Of a DNA stretch of 64,000 nt, positions 53,316 to 64,000 are shown piece by piece (position 1 is the stretch's first letter; each line of letters opens with the position of its first letter). A model generated the notes under the pieces. That model was given only the letters and a program-made list of their open reading frames with translations, did no database searches and had not been told where the DNA came from. A program made the position numbers and the translations under genes. Location of the stretch: contig NBIV01000183.1 in assembly GCA_003194525.1 (NCBI GenBank), forward strand, positions 115,297 to 179,296, read 5' to 3'. Source of the stretch: Gracilariopsis chorda (taxonomy: Eukaryota; Rhodophyta; Florideophyceae; Gracilariales; Gracilariaceae).

Positions 53316-53391
53316 GGAGGCGTTGCGCCACAAAATCCTCTTGCGCGCCCCCGTTTGCGCATGCAAAACGCCCATTTGGCGCAACGCCTCC
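53316..53391. repeat. 15-bp perfect inverted repeat
   Basis: GGAGGCGTTGCGCCA at 53316-53330 is the exact reverse complement of 53377-53391. The 46-base loop is GC-rich with GCGC motifs. It directly precedes the hairpin duplication at 53394-53589. Confidence 0.9.
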
Positions 53392-53393
53392 CT

Positions 53394-53589
53394 ACCATTT
53401 AAAAAATTCAGCAGCAGCAGCAGCAAAACTTGCTGCTTACTGGCTGGCACTCCTATAATGACTGCAGTGCCAGCCAGTTACAGAAAGCAACCATTTAAAA
53501 ACTTCAGCAGCAGCAGCAGCAGCAAAACTTGGTGCTTACTGGCTGGCACTCTCATAATGACTGCAGTGCCAGCCAGTTACACAAAGCAA
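53394..53589. repeat. Duplicated unit carrying CAG run and hairpins
   Basis: Two units start at 53394 and 53490. Each has ATTTAAAAA, a run of four to six CAG, then a perfect 13-bp inverted repeat (ACTGGCTGGCACT with AGTGCCAGCCAGT) around a 14-base loop. The first unit also has AGCAGCAA/TTGCTGCT around three bases. A further TGGCTGGCACTGCA lies at about 53610. An open frame crosses this DNA but its product is repetitive and not convincing. Confidence 0.9.
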
Positions 53590-53639
53590 CGTGTCGTGCT
53601 TTCTCATCAATGGCTGGCACTGCAATCTATTTAGGCACC

Positions 53640-55116
53640 TAAACACAAACCCCTACCGCTCCACATACTCTAGGCACCACGGCGCCCCGTGGTTCTACGA
53701 GCGCTATTGCAAGCGCAAGCGAGCAAAGTGCTCGGAGAGCCTCCGAACGCTACTAAATACACAAAGCTACAAAAACAACGCGGCGCGCAGCGCCTCCCGC
53801 GGCCGAAGGCCGTTTCCACTTGTTTCAGTGTAATGATTTTGGCAGAATTCTGCTTCGTACTCTGCAGAATTGTGGGTGCGTATGCTCACTAATAAGCCAA
53901 GATTTAGCAAAACTGCAATTTTCTTCGTACCCAATTGGTGAGCACAAAGCACAAAAATGACCAAAGTGGGCATTCAAACCACCGAAGTAAACAGAAACAG
54001 TACAGAAACAACAAACAATAAAGGGTAGCTCAACCTTGCTCGGGCCTGCAAACACAAACAGGAAACCTTACTTGACCTTAGTTGATATCAACCACCTTCC
54101 CGAGTGAGCACAGCTGAGAGAGAACCGAAGGCCGGGATAGTCCAAGCAATCTCTAAGGCCAGGAAGATCCACAAGAAACTAAGCAGCTGTCACCGAGATG
54201 TGAGAATGCGAAACTTGGGGACTACATCTTTGGCAGACCTGCACGGATTCCTTACACGTATGCACCCTCGCTTCTAGGGTTATCATCCTATTGTAATGCT
54301 TTTTATTTACTCATCCATAGAACTAGATATTAGTACTGTAGAATAGGGCAAATTACTGTGCCATAGTGTAGAGATGTGGCTGTGCGATACTTATGCACTT
54401 CGAAGTGCACTTGCCCTGGTCAGTAAACTCAGACACCACCGTGATTACTGAGTACAACCGCACTTGGCCCTCGCACTTTCCACTGGCTTCCAAGGTATGG
54501 TTACCACTGCTACAAACTTTAGGGCCTCGTAGTTAGCGCCACTGCATTGCGCCAACCTTACCAAAGGTGTCCCTGCCACCCGTTTGACATTTAGACCCCT
54601 CAGCTCTGCCACGCTACCACGGAACCCTTAAGGATTTTGCCCCCTTGCCTCACTATCTTAAATTGGGTCTTCCAGCCTAGAATCCCCTTGGACGTTTTGA
54701 TTTCAAATCGTCAGGAAGAGAAGAGTTTACATGATTTTACCTTTGGACGTGGTGACCAACATACTGGCAATGGAAAGCCACCGCCACATGGATACCGATA
54801 CTAACAACAGACTAGGTGACCATAAGACGCCTCAGGCTTTCCCAAGTGGATTTACCGTGGCTCCCCAACCCATCGGCCTCGCGAGTGATGCGAGCAGTGA
54901 CCATCGGAGCACACGCAGTCTTCCTTAAGGGCGGTGTATGACCGCGGTGAATAATCCGGAACGGGTTAGTAGAGAGACTAGTCTGGCTGCTTGTCTCCGT
55001 ATTCACCATGAAAAGATCACTTCCCACCAAGCCAAGCCGACTCAGAACCAATAGAATCATAAGGAAATTGCCCTAGATTTGAAGGAGAGTCTTCCCGTGG
55101 GTACTGTTGATTAAAT
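53640..55116. other. Spacer with no supported gene
   Basis: I see no gene or RNA. The final 400 bases (54731 onward) may belong to the leader or LTR of the orphan gag element that follows. Confidence 0.4.
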
Positions 55117-56183
55117 TTGGAGCAAGTGAAACGGCTCTGTGATGGTCTCGTTCGGTCCCTTTTGGATAATCATTTTCCAGATATCTGGGACGGGATGATC
55201 CACCAACTGAATCAAGCCATTATATCTCAGGTCTTGGAATCTGAGACTTTCGTGGAATCCATGGCGCTTCGACCAAAAAGACGGAGGTCACACGCCAGGT
55301 AGGGAACCTGGTCCCAGCGGCCAATATTCAACGTATTCCATCGGTTTTCTGGTGGCAGCTACACTCCAGAGAACCAGGAGTAGCTGCTCTGCTAGCCCCT
55401 TTCCTAGCTCACCAACAGGAAGACCGATTGGACACGCACCCAGTGAGTGAAAGAGATCTTCCCCGGCAGGAAAGCCTAATGGTTGCAAGACCCATAAGGT
55501 ACAGGGTGTATCAGCAGCCCCACAGATTCATTGGATCTGGCGATGACGATATGGCTCCAGTGGACGAGCAAATTGTTGACCGTAGGAAGAAGAGAAAGAA
55601 GAAAATTCAGAGAAGGAAGAATAGCACAGAACTGTCGGACGACAGTGATGACGATTTCAGTTCGGACTTGTCACTCTGGAACGCTTCGGAAACAGGTGAT
55701 ACGGCAGTTTGACGCCTCAAGCCGTTGATTAATACAAACGAACTTTTTAAGAAGGTGTTGGACTATCTAATATACCATCTCGCCAATGGGTCTGGACTGA
55801 GTGCAGGTTCAGTGCCTCATCAAGACACCAAATGGGCTAAACGGATGCAGCTTAACCTCACGGACAAATTCTCGAGTACAGACCAGATTGCTTTCCTTCG
55901 GTTCTTGAGTCAATTTCGCATGGCCTGTGATCAGAATGGCATCCATGAGAGAACCGTCCTGTACTTGTTCCAGTTTTTCCTCTGTAGACAAGTGGGTGAC
56001 CATGTGGTTTCGAAGATCTCTGGCACTACCGATCCGATGGATGCGACCAACAGGGAGCTTCCCAGGTCCTACTTAGAGGTCTTTCACTACCTATTGGAGA
56101 CGTATGACACTGCAGACGTAATTACGGATGCCCAGCAGGACTTGTTGTTCTTTAAGCAAAGCTCGAATATCATAACCAAATAG
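55117..56183 (+). pseudogene. Orphan gypsy-type gag
   Basis: The gag text begins with HFPDIWDGMIHQLNQAIISQ, passes a basic region (RRKKRKKKIQRRK) and continues with TDQIAFLRFLSQFRMACDQN, VLYLFQFFLCRQVGDHVV and YLEVFHYLLETYDTADVI, a gag pattern of Ty3/gypsy elements. From 55428 on it is one frame with a TGA at 55710-55712. No pol follows; after 56183 the homology ends. It is related to the gag at 57-59 kb. Confidence 0.72.
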
Positions 56184-57235
56184 GATTTGCTGACCAAATT
56201 TGAAAGAAGGCCTACCGTCATGGTAACGTGTTTTCCAAAGGACGAGTAAAGCTGCACTTCATGGCTGGGCTGCTGCCAGTGGTAATGACTCTTGTTCGCA
56301 ATCACCATACGGACTGTAGTGCAACGCGTTCGCAAAGGTTTATCGCATATTTCGAGCCATATATAGGAAGTTACTGCATTGCAGCGGAAGCGTTCGATAT
56401 ATGAATCGGAGGTCAATTACTCGACGCCGAGGTTACTTGCAAACTTTAATGGAAATTATTTTACTTGGCACATGGGCACACTTAGTACACGTGTAGTGGT
56501 GTTTGCACCTATTATTGATGAATACCTATATTCTATTTAGCTAGTTTAATATAGCTGCCTGACAGTGAGCCGGTGTGGCCTACACTTAGGTAGGCGACTG
56601 CGACCCCACTGCGGGGAAGTAAACACAACAAACGAGTGTTCAGCTCTGACTCAAGAACCCTTGGTGCTTGGTAAACTATATCGGAAAGCCAACGCCAGGT
56701 GCAAGAATAGTTAATCCACCTCGTAATATCTCGAACTGCATTCTGCACCGCGTTATCATCCGCTCTGCGTGTTCCATTATCTCGCCTATAATTTCCCTGA
56801 CACAGGGGGCATCCTCGTGTTTGCCGGTGATTCCTTTTATCTTTTTGGCTTTCCTCGCGCTTCCTTTCCGGCCATACCGTACACCTGCACGCCCGTCGTG
56901 ACAGTGAGCCTCGGACTTGCACCCGACTAGCACGCCCTCCGCATGTGGCTCTGTTTACTGTTGGTACCCTTTACATAGTAGAATCCGAACGCTTTCGCGT
57001 GTGCTTCCCTTTGCAGAGTATTGCGCTACAAACTGGTCGCTAGACCTAGAAGGTGGCACGAGACTCAGGTGATCTGGATCGCTTTTCTTCTATTCGATTC
57101 GTCGCCAAATTGTTGGATTTTTATTGTTGTTTTGGTTTGGTTTGTCGTCCTTGATGAGAGTTTGTTCTTCTTAATTCACGATGGGTTCTGGAAGGAAGCT
57201 ATCCACAACTCGGAGCAGCTCACTACCGAGGTCGG
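56184..57235. other. Spacer between orphan gag and element 3
   Basis: I see no coding sequence. It should contain the 5' LTR or leader of element 3 if present, but I could not match any part of it to sequence after 63430. Confidence 0.4.
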
Positions 57236-57436
57236 TTGGTGGAAATCTGCCACCACGCCCGTGGTCAGCCCTTGGTAACCGGATGTGCCGGAAGAAAGGC
57301 CGAAGGTCAAACACAAGTTGCTAAGCCGTCACCGGTTCCAGTTTTTGGGGCCTGTACTGTTCCTAAGGAGGTCCCAAAGACCAGAACTGTGGATAATTAT
57401 GCACTCGCTGCCGAGATGGAAGCATAAGTTCGTCAC

Positions 57437-58926
57437 TTGGATGCTCATATGTCTGTTCTACAGAGCTGTCATGTTGCTCTCGTCAGTGAGGTGGATACGC
57501 TCCGTATGAGGTTTGATACTGAACTCGTCGGTAGTGTATCCGAAGACACTCGTGTTTTACGAACTGATTTTAACTTTCTTTTAGAAGTTGTACGTGGATA
57601 CCCTATTATTTTGAAGGGGACTGACTCGACGTTTAATCGCATATTGGCTCGTATTGAGACGTCAGAGAATACCATCCGTGATAGAGAAGCTGGCCACGGT
57701 TCAAAGGCTGACGTTTCCCATCTGGCACGTGCCAACCACCGTGGAAAGAAATACCCAAAGCGGGAGAATCATCGCGATTACGCCTCTGACTCGCCCCATC
57801 AATCGTATTTATCTAGCCATGCAGAGAGCTCGCATCGTTCTGAAGCTACCTACGGTGTGATTGGATCCTGCGCTAAGGGTAGACGCCAAGCCGGTTTGAA
57901 AGAAATACGGCCTACTAACCCCATGTATAGGGGGCTTTATCTTATCAGTACTAACACTTGGAAGTTTCCTCCTTAAATCGGACACCCCATGGTACGGGTC
58001 AGGTGAAAGACTGCATCAAGCAGATGGTTCTTTCATTTCGTAACCAGTTCTTTACTGTGGAAGACCCTATCCTTTTCTTGCATTTTCTTGCACGGTTTGT
58101 AGCGGAAGCAGATATCCTCGGCATGAATGAGGGACGTACGTTCGTATTCTTGCCGTATTTTCTACGTGGAATTGCTGAAAATCAGTTTAACTTTATCTGA
58201 GGATCGTCATGGCTTTCTTATGGAGGTGTTACGTGTTGCCCAGAAGCTGTTCAACATTTTCTTTGCTTTTATGCGACAGGTAATGCCATTGATGAGGCTA
58301 CCCTCGCGCTACACGCCACTGAACAACGCCGGAAGTAAACAGAAAACGATTAATCAGTCCGATCGAACAAGGCTTTTCACCGTTTTGGAAACTTTTACTC
58401 GTCGTTCGAGCGTTGTACCATGTTTATTGATGGACTGGATGGATCTATTCGCACCATTGTCACTCAACACCAAGAGCATAAGCGGAAGGCAACCTACCTG
58501 GAGCTGGTCTAATAAGCAAAAGTGGAAAGAGACGCTATGCTTGCGCGCTCCGGTAGTTGGTTTGACTCTAGAGGGCTACACCTCAAGGCTGCCACGTCCT
58601 CGATATCCATGATGCCCCAGGACTACATGCGCACCGAGGTGATTTATCTACACCTCGCTCGTGAAGATTTGGTGTCCGTCTCGACTACGGAGCTTCCGTC
58701 TACCACAGAAGCCTCACAGCGGTAGGATACTCAACTGCTGTATGCACATCGTCCTCGTGTTTGAGCCCCACAGGTTTACCAGTCCGCTGCGATCCGTTCC
58801 CAAAGGGCTGGTTGGGTCGATACGCGCACTGCGGAGAAGTTCCAGGACAATCAACAGAAGCCCGAACTCATTCGGAAGTTGATATGTCATATTTGCTATG
58901 AGTATGGACATACCTCTCGGCATTGT
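57437..58926 (+). pseudogene. Element 3 gag with CCHC knuckle
   Basis: The N-terminal helical part (57437-57976) has CHVALVSEVDTLRMRFDTEL. The capsid part follows with PILFLHFLARFVAEADILGM and EGRTFVFLPYFLRGIAENQF. Further pieces in other frames (YATGNAIDEATLALHATEQ) match the orphan gag. It ends with the zinc knuckle CHICYEYGHTSRHC (58885-58926), a perfect C-x2-C-x4-H-x4-C. Confidence 0.82.
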
Positions 58927-59415
58927 GGTTTCATTGTGAGGAAGATGCTCACCATCGTGGTTTGATATGAAGCATTGACTCCCCAGCAGAAGGCATCAGT
59001 TCTGATAGCTTCGTAGATTCGTGCTAAAGCGGATTTGCCTCATAAGCATACCGCTCAAGCGTCGATACTGGCTGCGCCATGAGTTCACTACCCGGTTTCT
59101 ACTGCCGTTCGGGCTGACCCACAGCCACCACTGGCACAGAATATAGCTCCCGTAAAGGAAACCACTCAGAGGAACTGAGTGGGGGAGTCTCCGTTGGAGA
59201 GACACCCTATTTGAGGCCTAAGGCGCCAAAGGCGTCAAGACCTCGCTCCCCGGTCACTATCCTTTCAAGACAAATGGCCAACACAGACATGGATTCGACC
59301 ATCGTTGGCGCTTTTTGTCGCCCGCGTATACGGTTCAGGAACAAGCGGATCCCGGATAGAGCCATGGCTATGGCCAAGAGAAATTACACATTCTTTGCTG
59401 ACCTTGGCCTTTCCA

Positions 59416-59778
59416 CCTAGTATATGGTGCGTCATCTGTCAATCTTGGATACAGGTTCCGGCCCGATTTTTATTATTGAATCGTTGTTACCCGCCGGAAC
59501 TTCGTGCTCAAGCTCGTCAAAGACCTATTATGGACATTACCAACGCTAACAATAATCCGTTGAAGACAGCAGGTAACGTTTCACTCGTTGTGAGGATTGG
59601 AAACTGCGTTTTGCAGCTGGAATTCATCGTTTGCAAAACGCTTGCGGCTCCTGTTATCATGGGCTGTGACTTTTATGATCGATCCGTCGATTCGATTCGG
59701 CAGCGGTCGCGGGAGGTTGGTATGGAAGATGGTTCGACCCTACCGAATGTTTGTTGCTCCCTGCGTAGGGCTTCCTAA
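59416..59778 (+). pseudogene. Element 3 aspartic protease
   Basis: Reads LDTGSGPIFIIESLLP with the DTG active site, then PLKTAGNVSLVVRIGN and LEFIVCKTLAAPVIMGCDFY, the flap and the ILG-like strand of retropepsins. The frame around it is short and cut on both sides. Confidence 0.82.
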
Positions 59779-60279
59779 AAGTTGGTTCCTTTAACCCCTC
59801 CCTTGCAGGATTCAACACCTCCAAATTAATCGCGCAAGCTTCGTTTCGCACGAATCGTCGCTATTCCTCCTGAATCCCAGGTAATGATCGATGTCACAGC
59901 CACTTCCTCAAGCGTTACGATTTGTTCAACCGCTGAACGCATTTAATGAGAGTTATTACCTCGCCTTAGCGAATGGTGTAGTTTGAGTTTCCAATGAACA
60001 CCCTTTCCAGGTCTTGAATGCCAATCTTTGTAAAAAGTGCCAGTACTTAGTGAAGAACCAAGTTGTCGGTACCGTGCTACTGCATCTGACAGCTTTGACA
60101 CCCACTAAGGGTGTCAATCACTGAGATACTTGGACTCACCCCGACCTCGGAAGACGCTCCTCAGTCTTAGGAGGGGGAGAGTGGTGACACTGTTTCGCAA
60201 CAGGTGAAAGACAAGAAAAACTCTGAAATGAAGACGTTAATACGAGTTATGATAAGGTCGACCCTCTTGAGGAGTTGGA

Positions 60280-61200
60280 AACGTTGAATCTCAGCCATAT
60301 TCCGGATTCGCACCGAAAGAAACTGCATGATAGGTTACGTGAGTTCACATTATGTAGAATGGCTCTTTTGGAGAGATCTTAGCCACAGAACACTATATTG
60401 AACTCGTGCCTGGCGCGCGGCAGATTGCTCAGCACCTGTACGAGCAGGCCCGATAACACGGGAGGAGAAACAACTTCAAGTTAATAAAATGCTCCTCGCA
60501 GGGTGTGATTGAGCCCGCTCAGTCCCTTAGGCATCTCCAATTGTAATGGGTCCGAAACCATATGGTTTCCGGCGCGTTTTTATCGATTATCTACACCTGA
60601 ATGCCGTTACCATCAAGGATATGTATCCGATACCTCACATGTACGAATATATCGACTTCCTTGGCGAAGTTACAATGTAATCCACATTGAACGCAAATTG
60701 GGGCTACTGGCAAGTACCCTTTTGACGGGAAGACCGTGATAAGACCACATTTGTATGCCATTCTAGACTTTACCGCTTTAATCGTACGCCGTTCGGATTA
60801 ACGAATGCTCCCGCTACGTTACAGCGTACTTTGGGTATTCTCCTCGCTCGCTTCAAATGGTTGCGTTGTCTCGTCTTTCTTGACGATATCATTATCTTCC
60901 CCAATAATCCGGATGATCACCTTGAACATCTTCGTGAAATCATGGCCTTGTTACGTTGTGTTGGAATCACCTTGAAGTTAGGGAGGTGTGAATTCTATAC
61001 CAATTTGGTCAAGTATTTATAGCATGTTATCCGTCCAGAACGGCTACTGATCGAGGAGGCTCGTGTTCAGTCCGCCGAGGAGGCTAAGCACCCAACCATA
61101 CAGACTGAGCTCCGCTCCTTCTTAGGACTTTGCAACATCTATCGACGATTCATTACCAGCTTTGCCATGATCGCTGGACCACTTAACAAACTCCTGAAGA
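60280..61200 (+). pseudogene. Element 3 reverse transcriptase
   Basis: The text YGFRRVFIDYLHLNAVTIKD and MYPIPHM, then NRTPFGLTNAPATLQRTLG, then the catalytic box FLDD in CLVFLDDIIIF (60873-60899) and RCEFYTNLVKYL identify a gypsy RT. The catalytic pair is intact, but at least three stops and a frameshift split the domain. Confidence 0.85.
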
Positions 61201-61620
61201 AATGACAGCCACCAAAACTGGATTCCCTTACACCGAGTCAAGCGGAAGCATTTGATTCTCTCAAAGAGGCAGCTACTTCTGCCCCAATCTTATCATTACC
61301 AACGAAGGATCTACCATTCACCTTAGATACGGATTCTAGTGCTTACCAGATCGATTGTGCTTCGTTTCGAACGAAACCCAATGGGGAACGAAAGCCAATC
61401 TATTCAATACTGGTCACGAATGCTCATTGTTCATGAACGAAACTATTCTGTATCAGAAAATGAATTTCTTGCCTTGGTATGGCCCTTCCAGACATTGTGG
61501 CCATATATTATGGTCACGCGCTTCACCGTCAACACGGATCATTCTGCCATGCCCTGATGAATGTCGATATCCGAGCCTTACGGACTGCTGATGCGTTGGA
61601 GGCTTCGGCTCGCCGAGCTT
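61201..61620 (+). pseudogene. Element 3 RNase H
   Basis: In successive frames one reads TLDTDSSAYQIDCAS (first Asp), YSVSENEFLALVW (Glu) and FTVNTDHSA (third acidic residue). The segments match RNase H of Ty3/gypsy elements. Confidence 0.75.
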
Positions 61621-61939
61621 GAATAGGATATGGCCTATAAAAAAAGTAATCTGAAGGCTCAAGTGGATGCATTATCTCCTTTAGGGACGGAATGTGAAGC
61701 CCTCCCCTTCGATGAAGAAGACGAGGAGATACCCCTCTTTCTCCTTCAGGAGGATAACGAAGACTGGGATCTGGGGTCAGAAGATGTCTGTGATGTACTA
61801 ATCGTTTCGAATGGAGAAGATCTAGAGTCGGGATCCTTTACTGCGATTACCCCCGAAGAACTGATTCGCGAATAGCTCGAAGATCCCTTTAGTACGAAGA
61901 TACGCGCCCAGACTAATGGTGGTGCTCATATCCCCTTCA

Positions 61940-63430
61940 GGTTCAATTCAACGGGATATCTTGTCCAAACAGTCCGGTGGAACCTACAGATCGTGGTTCC
62001 TCACTCGCTGCAATCGCGAGTTCTACATCTATTTCATAAATCAAAGATGTCGACTCACCCTGGTGGCAGGAAACTTTAAATGACGCTTCGTCGTGATTTC
62101 TACTGGCCCACACTAGCGATTGATTGTTACTCATTGGTGAAAAGTTGTACGCAATGTGCTCGTGGACTAGTTCAGTTTCGTCGCCATGCGAGGAAATTGA
62201 CTTTGTTCCCGGCACGGGCTCCTTTGGAATTTGTGGCTATCGATATTCTCGGTGGGTTCCTCGGAAAATTCGGTCGACATAACTATTTGCTCGTGGTCAC
62301 GCATAGGTTCTCTAAATTAGTCCGGACAGGTCGGTTGGAAAAGACTACCACTAAAAGTGTTGCAGACACTTTTTCCGTCACTGGGTCTTGGTTAACTGCC
62401 CGCCGGTTAACCTCCTTTCGGATAATGGACCACAATTTTTGGCTCGCTTCTTTCAAGACGTTGGTCGATTACTCAATGAGAAGAATTTGTGTACAACAAC
62501 ATATCAACCGCAATGTAATGGCCGGTGGAACGGTTTAATTGTACCCTTTTATCAGCACTCCGTACTTATAGGGTTGAAAATCCAAAGAGTTGGGATATTT
62601 TCATGGATACAATTACGTATGCGTATAATACAGACGTCCACAGAATTACTGGTTTTTCTCCATTTTAACTGGTTCTCTCACCTTCACCACCACCTGTGGC
62701 TATCAAATCTCAACCTACGTTGGATAAGTTTCCGCCGACAACGGATGACTACACCCAATGGAAGAATTAGGTAACTACGATTGTACCGTTCGCTAAGTCG
62801 TGTATGGCGAAGGCCCAAAGCGCTTACAAGCGGTATTCCGATGCTCGGATCCGCCGGCCTCTTCCATCTCTTGAGAAAGTACATTTGGCCTTCCTTTGCA
62901 AGGAATACTGTAATCCTGAGAAGGAGAAACGCCACAAACTTTCACCCACTGCAGATACCCTTATACGGTCGTCGACTTCGAACTTCGACAAGGACACAGT
63001 GATACTGGAAGTTGGTGACAATCACGAACGCTTTTCTCGAGATCGAGTGCTTCAAGCTCCTATATACCATACGGAGGCAATACATTCCCGTGTTGGAATG
63101 GGTGATACTGTGGTAGACGAAGCCGCAAAGAAGGACATTTGAATCACCCCTACGAGGATACCGATCCCTTCCCGACTTCGTACCGACATATCATCATTAT
63201 CTTCAACTGATTCTTCAGTTACGAACCAATTGGTTCATGTCTCCTATTTAGCGCCTTTCAATCCGCTACCGGACGTAGTGTGTTCTACCAATGTCTCTCC
63301 ACGTAAGGAGAGAAAGGAGATTGCCCGCTCTGGCGAGGAACATTTACCGGTATGGCGACCTTTGCCTAGCGCTCATGATACACGGATTTATGAAGTGAAA
63401 CAGCCCCTCGGGGATACCCAAGTTGGCTGA
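61940..63430 (+). pseudogene. Element 3 integrase and C-terminal region
   Basis: A zinc-binding HHCC region (LHLFHKSKMSTHPGG, then SLVKSCTQCARG) is followed by the core: FVAIDILGGFLG (first Asp) and LLSDNGPQFLARFF (second Asp), the latter in another frame. The Glu region reads TYQPQCNGRWNGL, where the expected VE is missing. The tail (62804-63430) has AYKRYSDARI, then NHERFSRDRV and VHVSYLAPFNPLP. No chromodomain is visible. Confidence 0.8.
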
Positions 63431-64000
63431 GCTGAGATTGCTCCAATTTTTTTGGCACCGAAATACCGCATTCACATGCTAACGCTGAAACGGATACTAC
63501 ACACCCTTGCAGGGGATAGTCATTTTGATAAAAAAAGGCGTTTCGCGTTCATCAGATGATAACTGCTCGCTTCAAACTCCTGTATTATCTCATACATTCA
63601 AGGGCGTATCACGATTTGTTGATCGCTCTCACGAAGATTCCTCGACGCAGTCAGATTTGGAAAAATGACATCCCTGACCGACAAGAGGTAGTGGAAACAG
63701 AAGCTCTGGTTAGTTCTAGTTTGTTTAAAACATATACTCCGCCGTCCATAGACCACACCATCACTGAGTTTGGGTCGCTATCGCAGCTCGCTGTGCTCCC
63801 TAAAATGTTCACGGCAGATCCCAGTTTAATCAGCAAAGGTTATTCGCATTGAAAGGCAGGCTATGAAGTGGCCCGTCTCAAGATGGGTCTTGCAAAGCTA
63901 CTTTCACCACGTAGTATGGAAGATGAGCATGACAGCCGTCAATACGGCCAACGACACCAGGATATGGATGGTGAACGTTCAGTGACAGCACCAGTATAGG
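63431..64000. other. Window end, possible continuation of element 3
   Basis: A 98-codon plus-strand frame (63556-63852) and in-frame text after its stop look protein-like but match no family I know. It may be part of a neighbouring element. A purine-rich GATAAAAAAAGG at about 63528 could be a polypurine tract. Confidence 0.3.

Larger units (their letters stand above)
57236..63430 (+). mobile_element. Ty3/gypsy element 3, decayed
   Basis: Gag, protease, RT, RNase H and integrase follow in Ty3/gypsy order on the plus strand, each broken by stops and frameshifts. It is a different family from the array and from element 2 (CCHC knuckle of the classic kind, LDTGSG protease). LTRs were not recognised; the 3' LTR may lie beyond the window. 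Confidence 0.82.

Overview
The window looks like nuclear DNA of an intron-poor, plastid-bearing eukaryote. Genes are mostly single long reading frames with no bacterial ribosome-binding sites; TATA-like boxes are visible; there is a eukaryotic-looking tRNA gene; two proteins look plastid-directed (a RETICULATA-like protein and a small thylakoid-type protein); and a bacterial-type DusB enzyme is present. Compact gene islands inside decayed LTR elements, with a trehalose-phosphate phosphatase-like gene, would fit a red alga (florideophyte type). That placement is an inference, not something the sequence proves.

Layout. Positions 1-12676 hold a head-to-tail tandem array of one Ty3/gypsy chromovirus on the minus strand: two full units and one unit cut by the window start, period 4766 bp, neighbouring units sharing single 250-bp LTR-like segments. 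The copies carry the same nonsense codons and frameshifts, including a stop exactly at the integrase catalytic glutamate. A hAT transposon with matching terminal inverted repeats and one in-frame stop lies at 14118-16759. Then comes a decayed STAND immune-receptor-like gene (NB-ARC plus WD40) on the minus strand, whose five WD40 repeats remain almost identical, followed by a broken protein disulfide isomerase gene that has lost the first cysteine of both active sites.

The gene island is at about 24.3-39.7 kb: a small Cys-rich membrane protein, a trehalose-phosphatase-like HAD enzyme, a RETICULATA/DUF3411 protein with a frame break at a G run, a type I membrane glycoprotein, a PH-domain protein, a small plastid membrane protein, tRNA-Lys(CTT) and DusB. 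No operon-like organisation is evident.

From 41 kb on, mobile DNA dominates again: a second gypsy element with a recognisable LTR pair (41234-46844, minus), a tyrosine-recombinase retrotransposon of DIRS/Ngaro type (about 47157-51000, minus), a foldback repeat cluster (53316-53590), an orphan gag (55117-56183, plus) and a third gypsy family element (about 57236-63430, plus). All are broken by stops or frameshifts. Several stops lie at Trp, Gln or Arg positions and fit G:C to A:T decay. The clearest biology worth a second look is the STAND-WD40 relic, the shared-lesion tandem retroelement array, and the tyrosine-recombinase retroelement.
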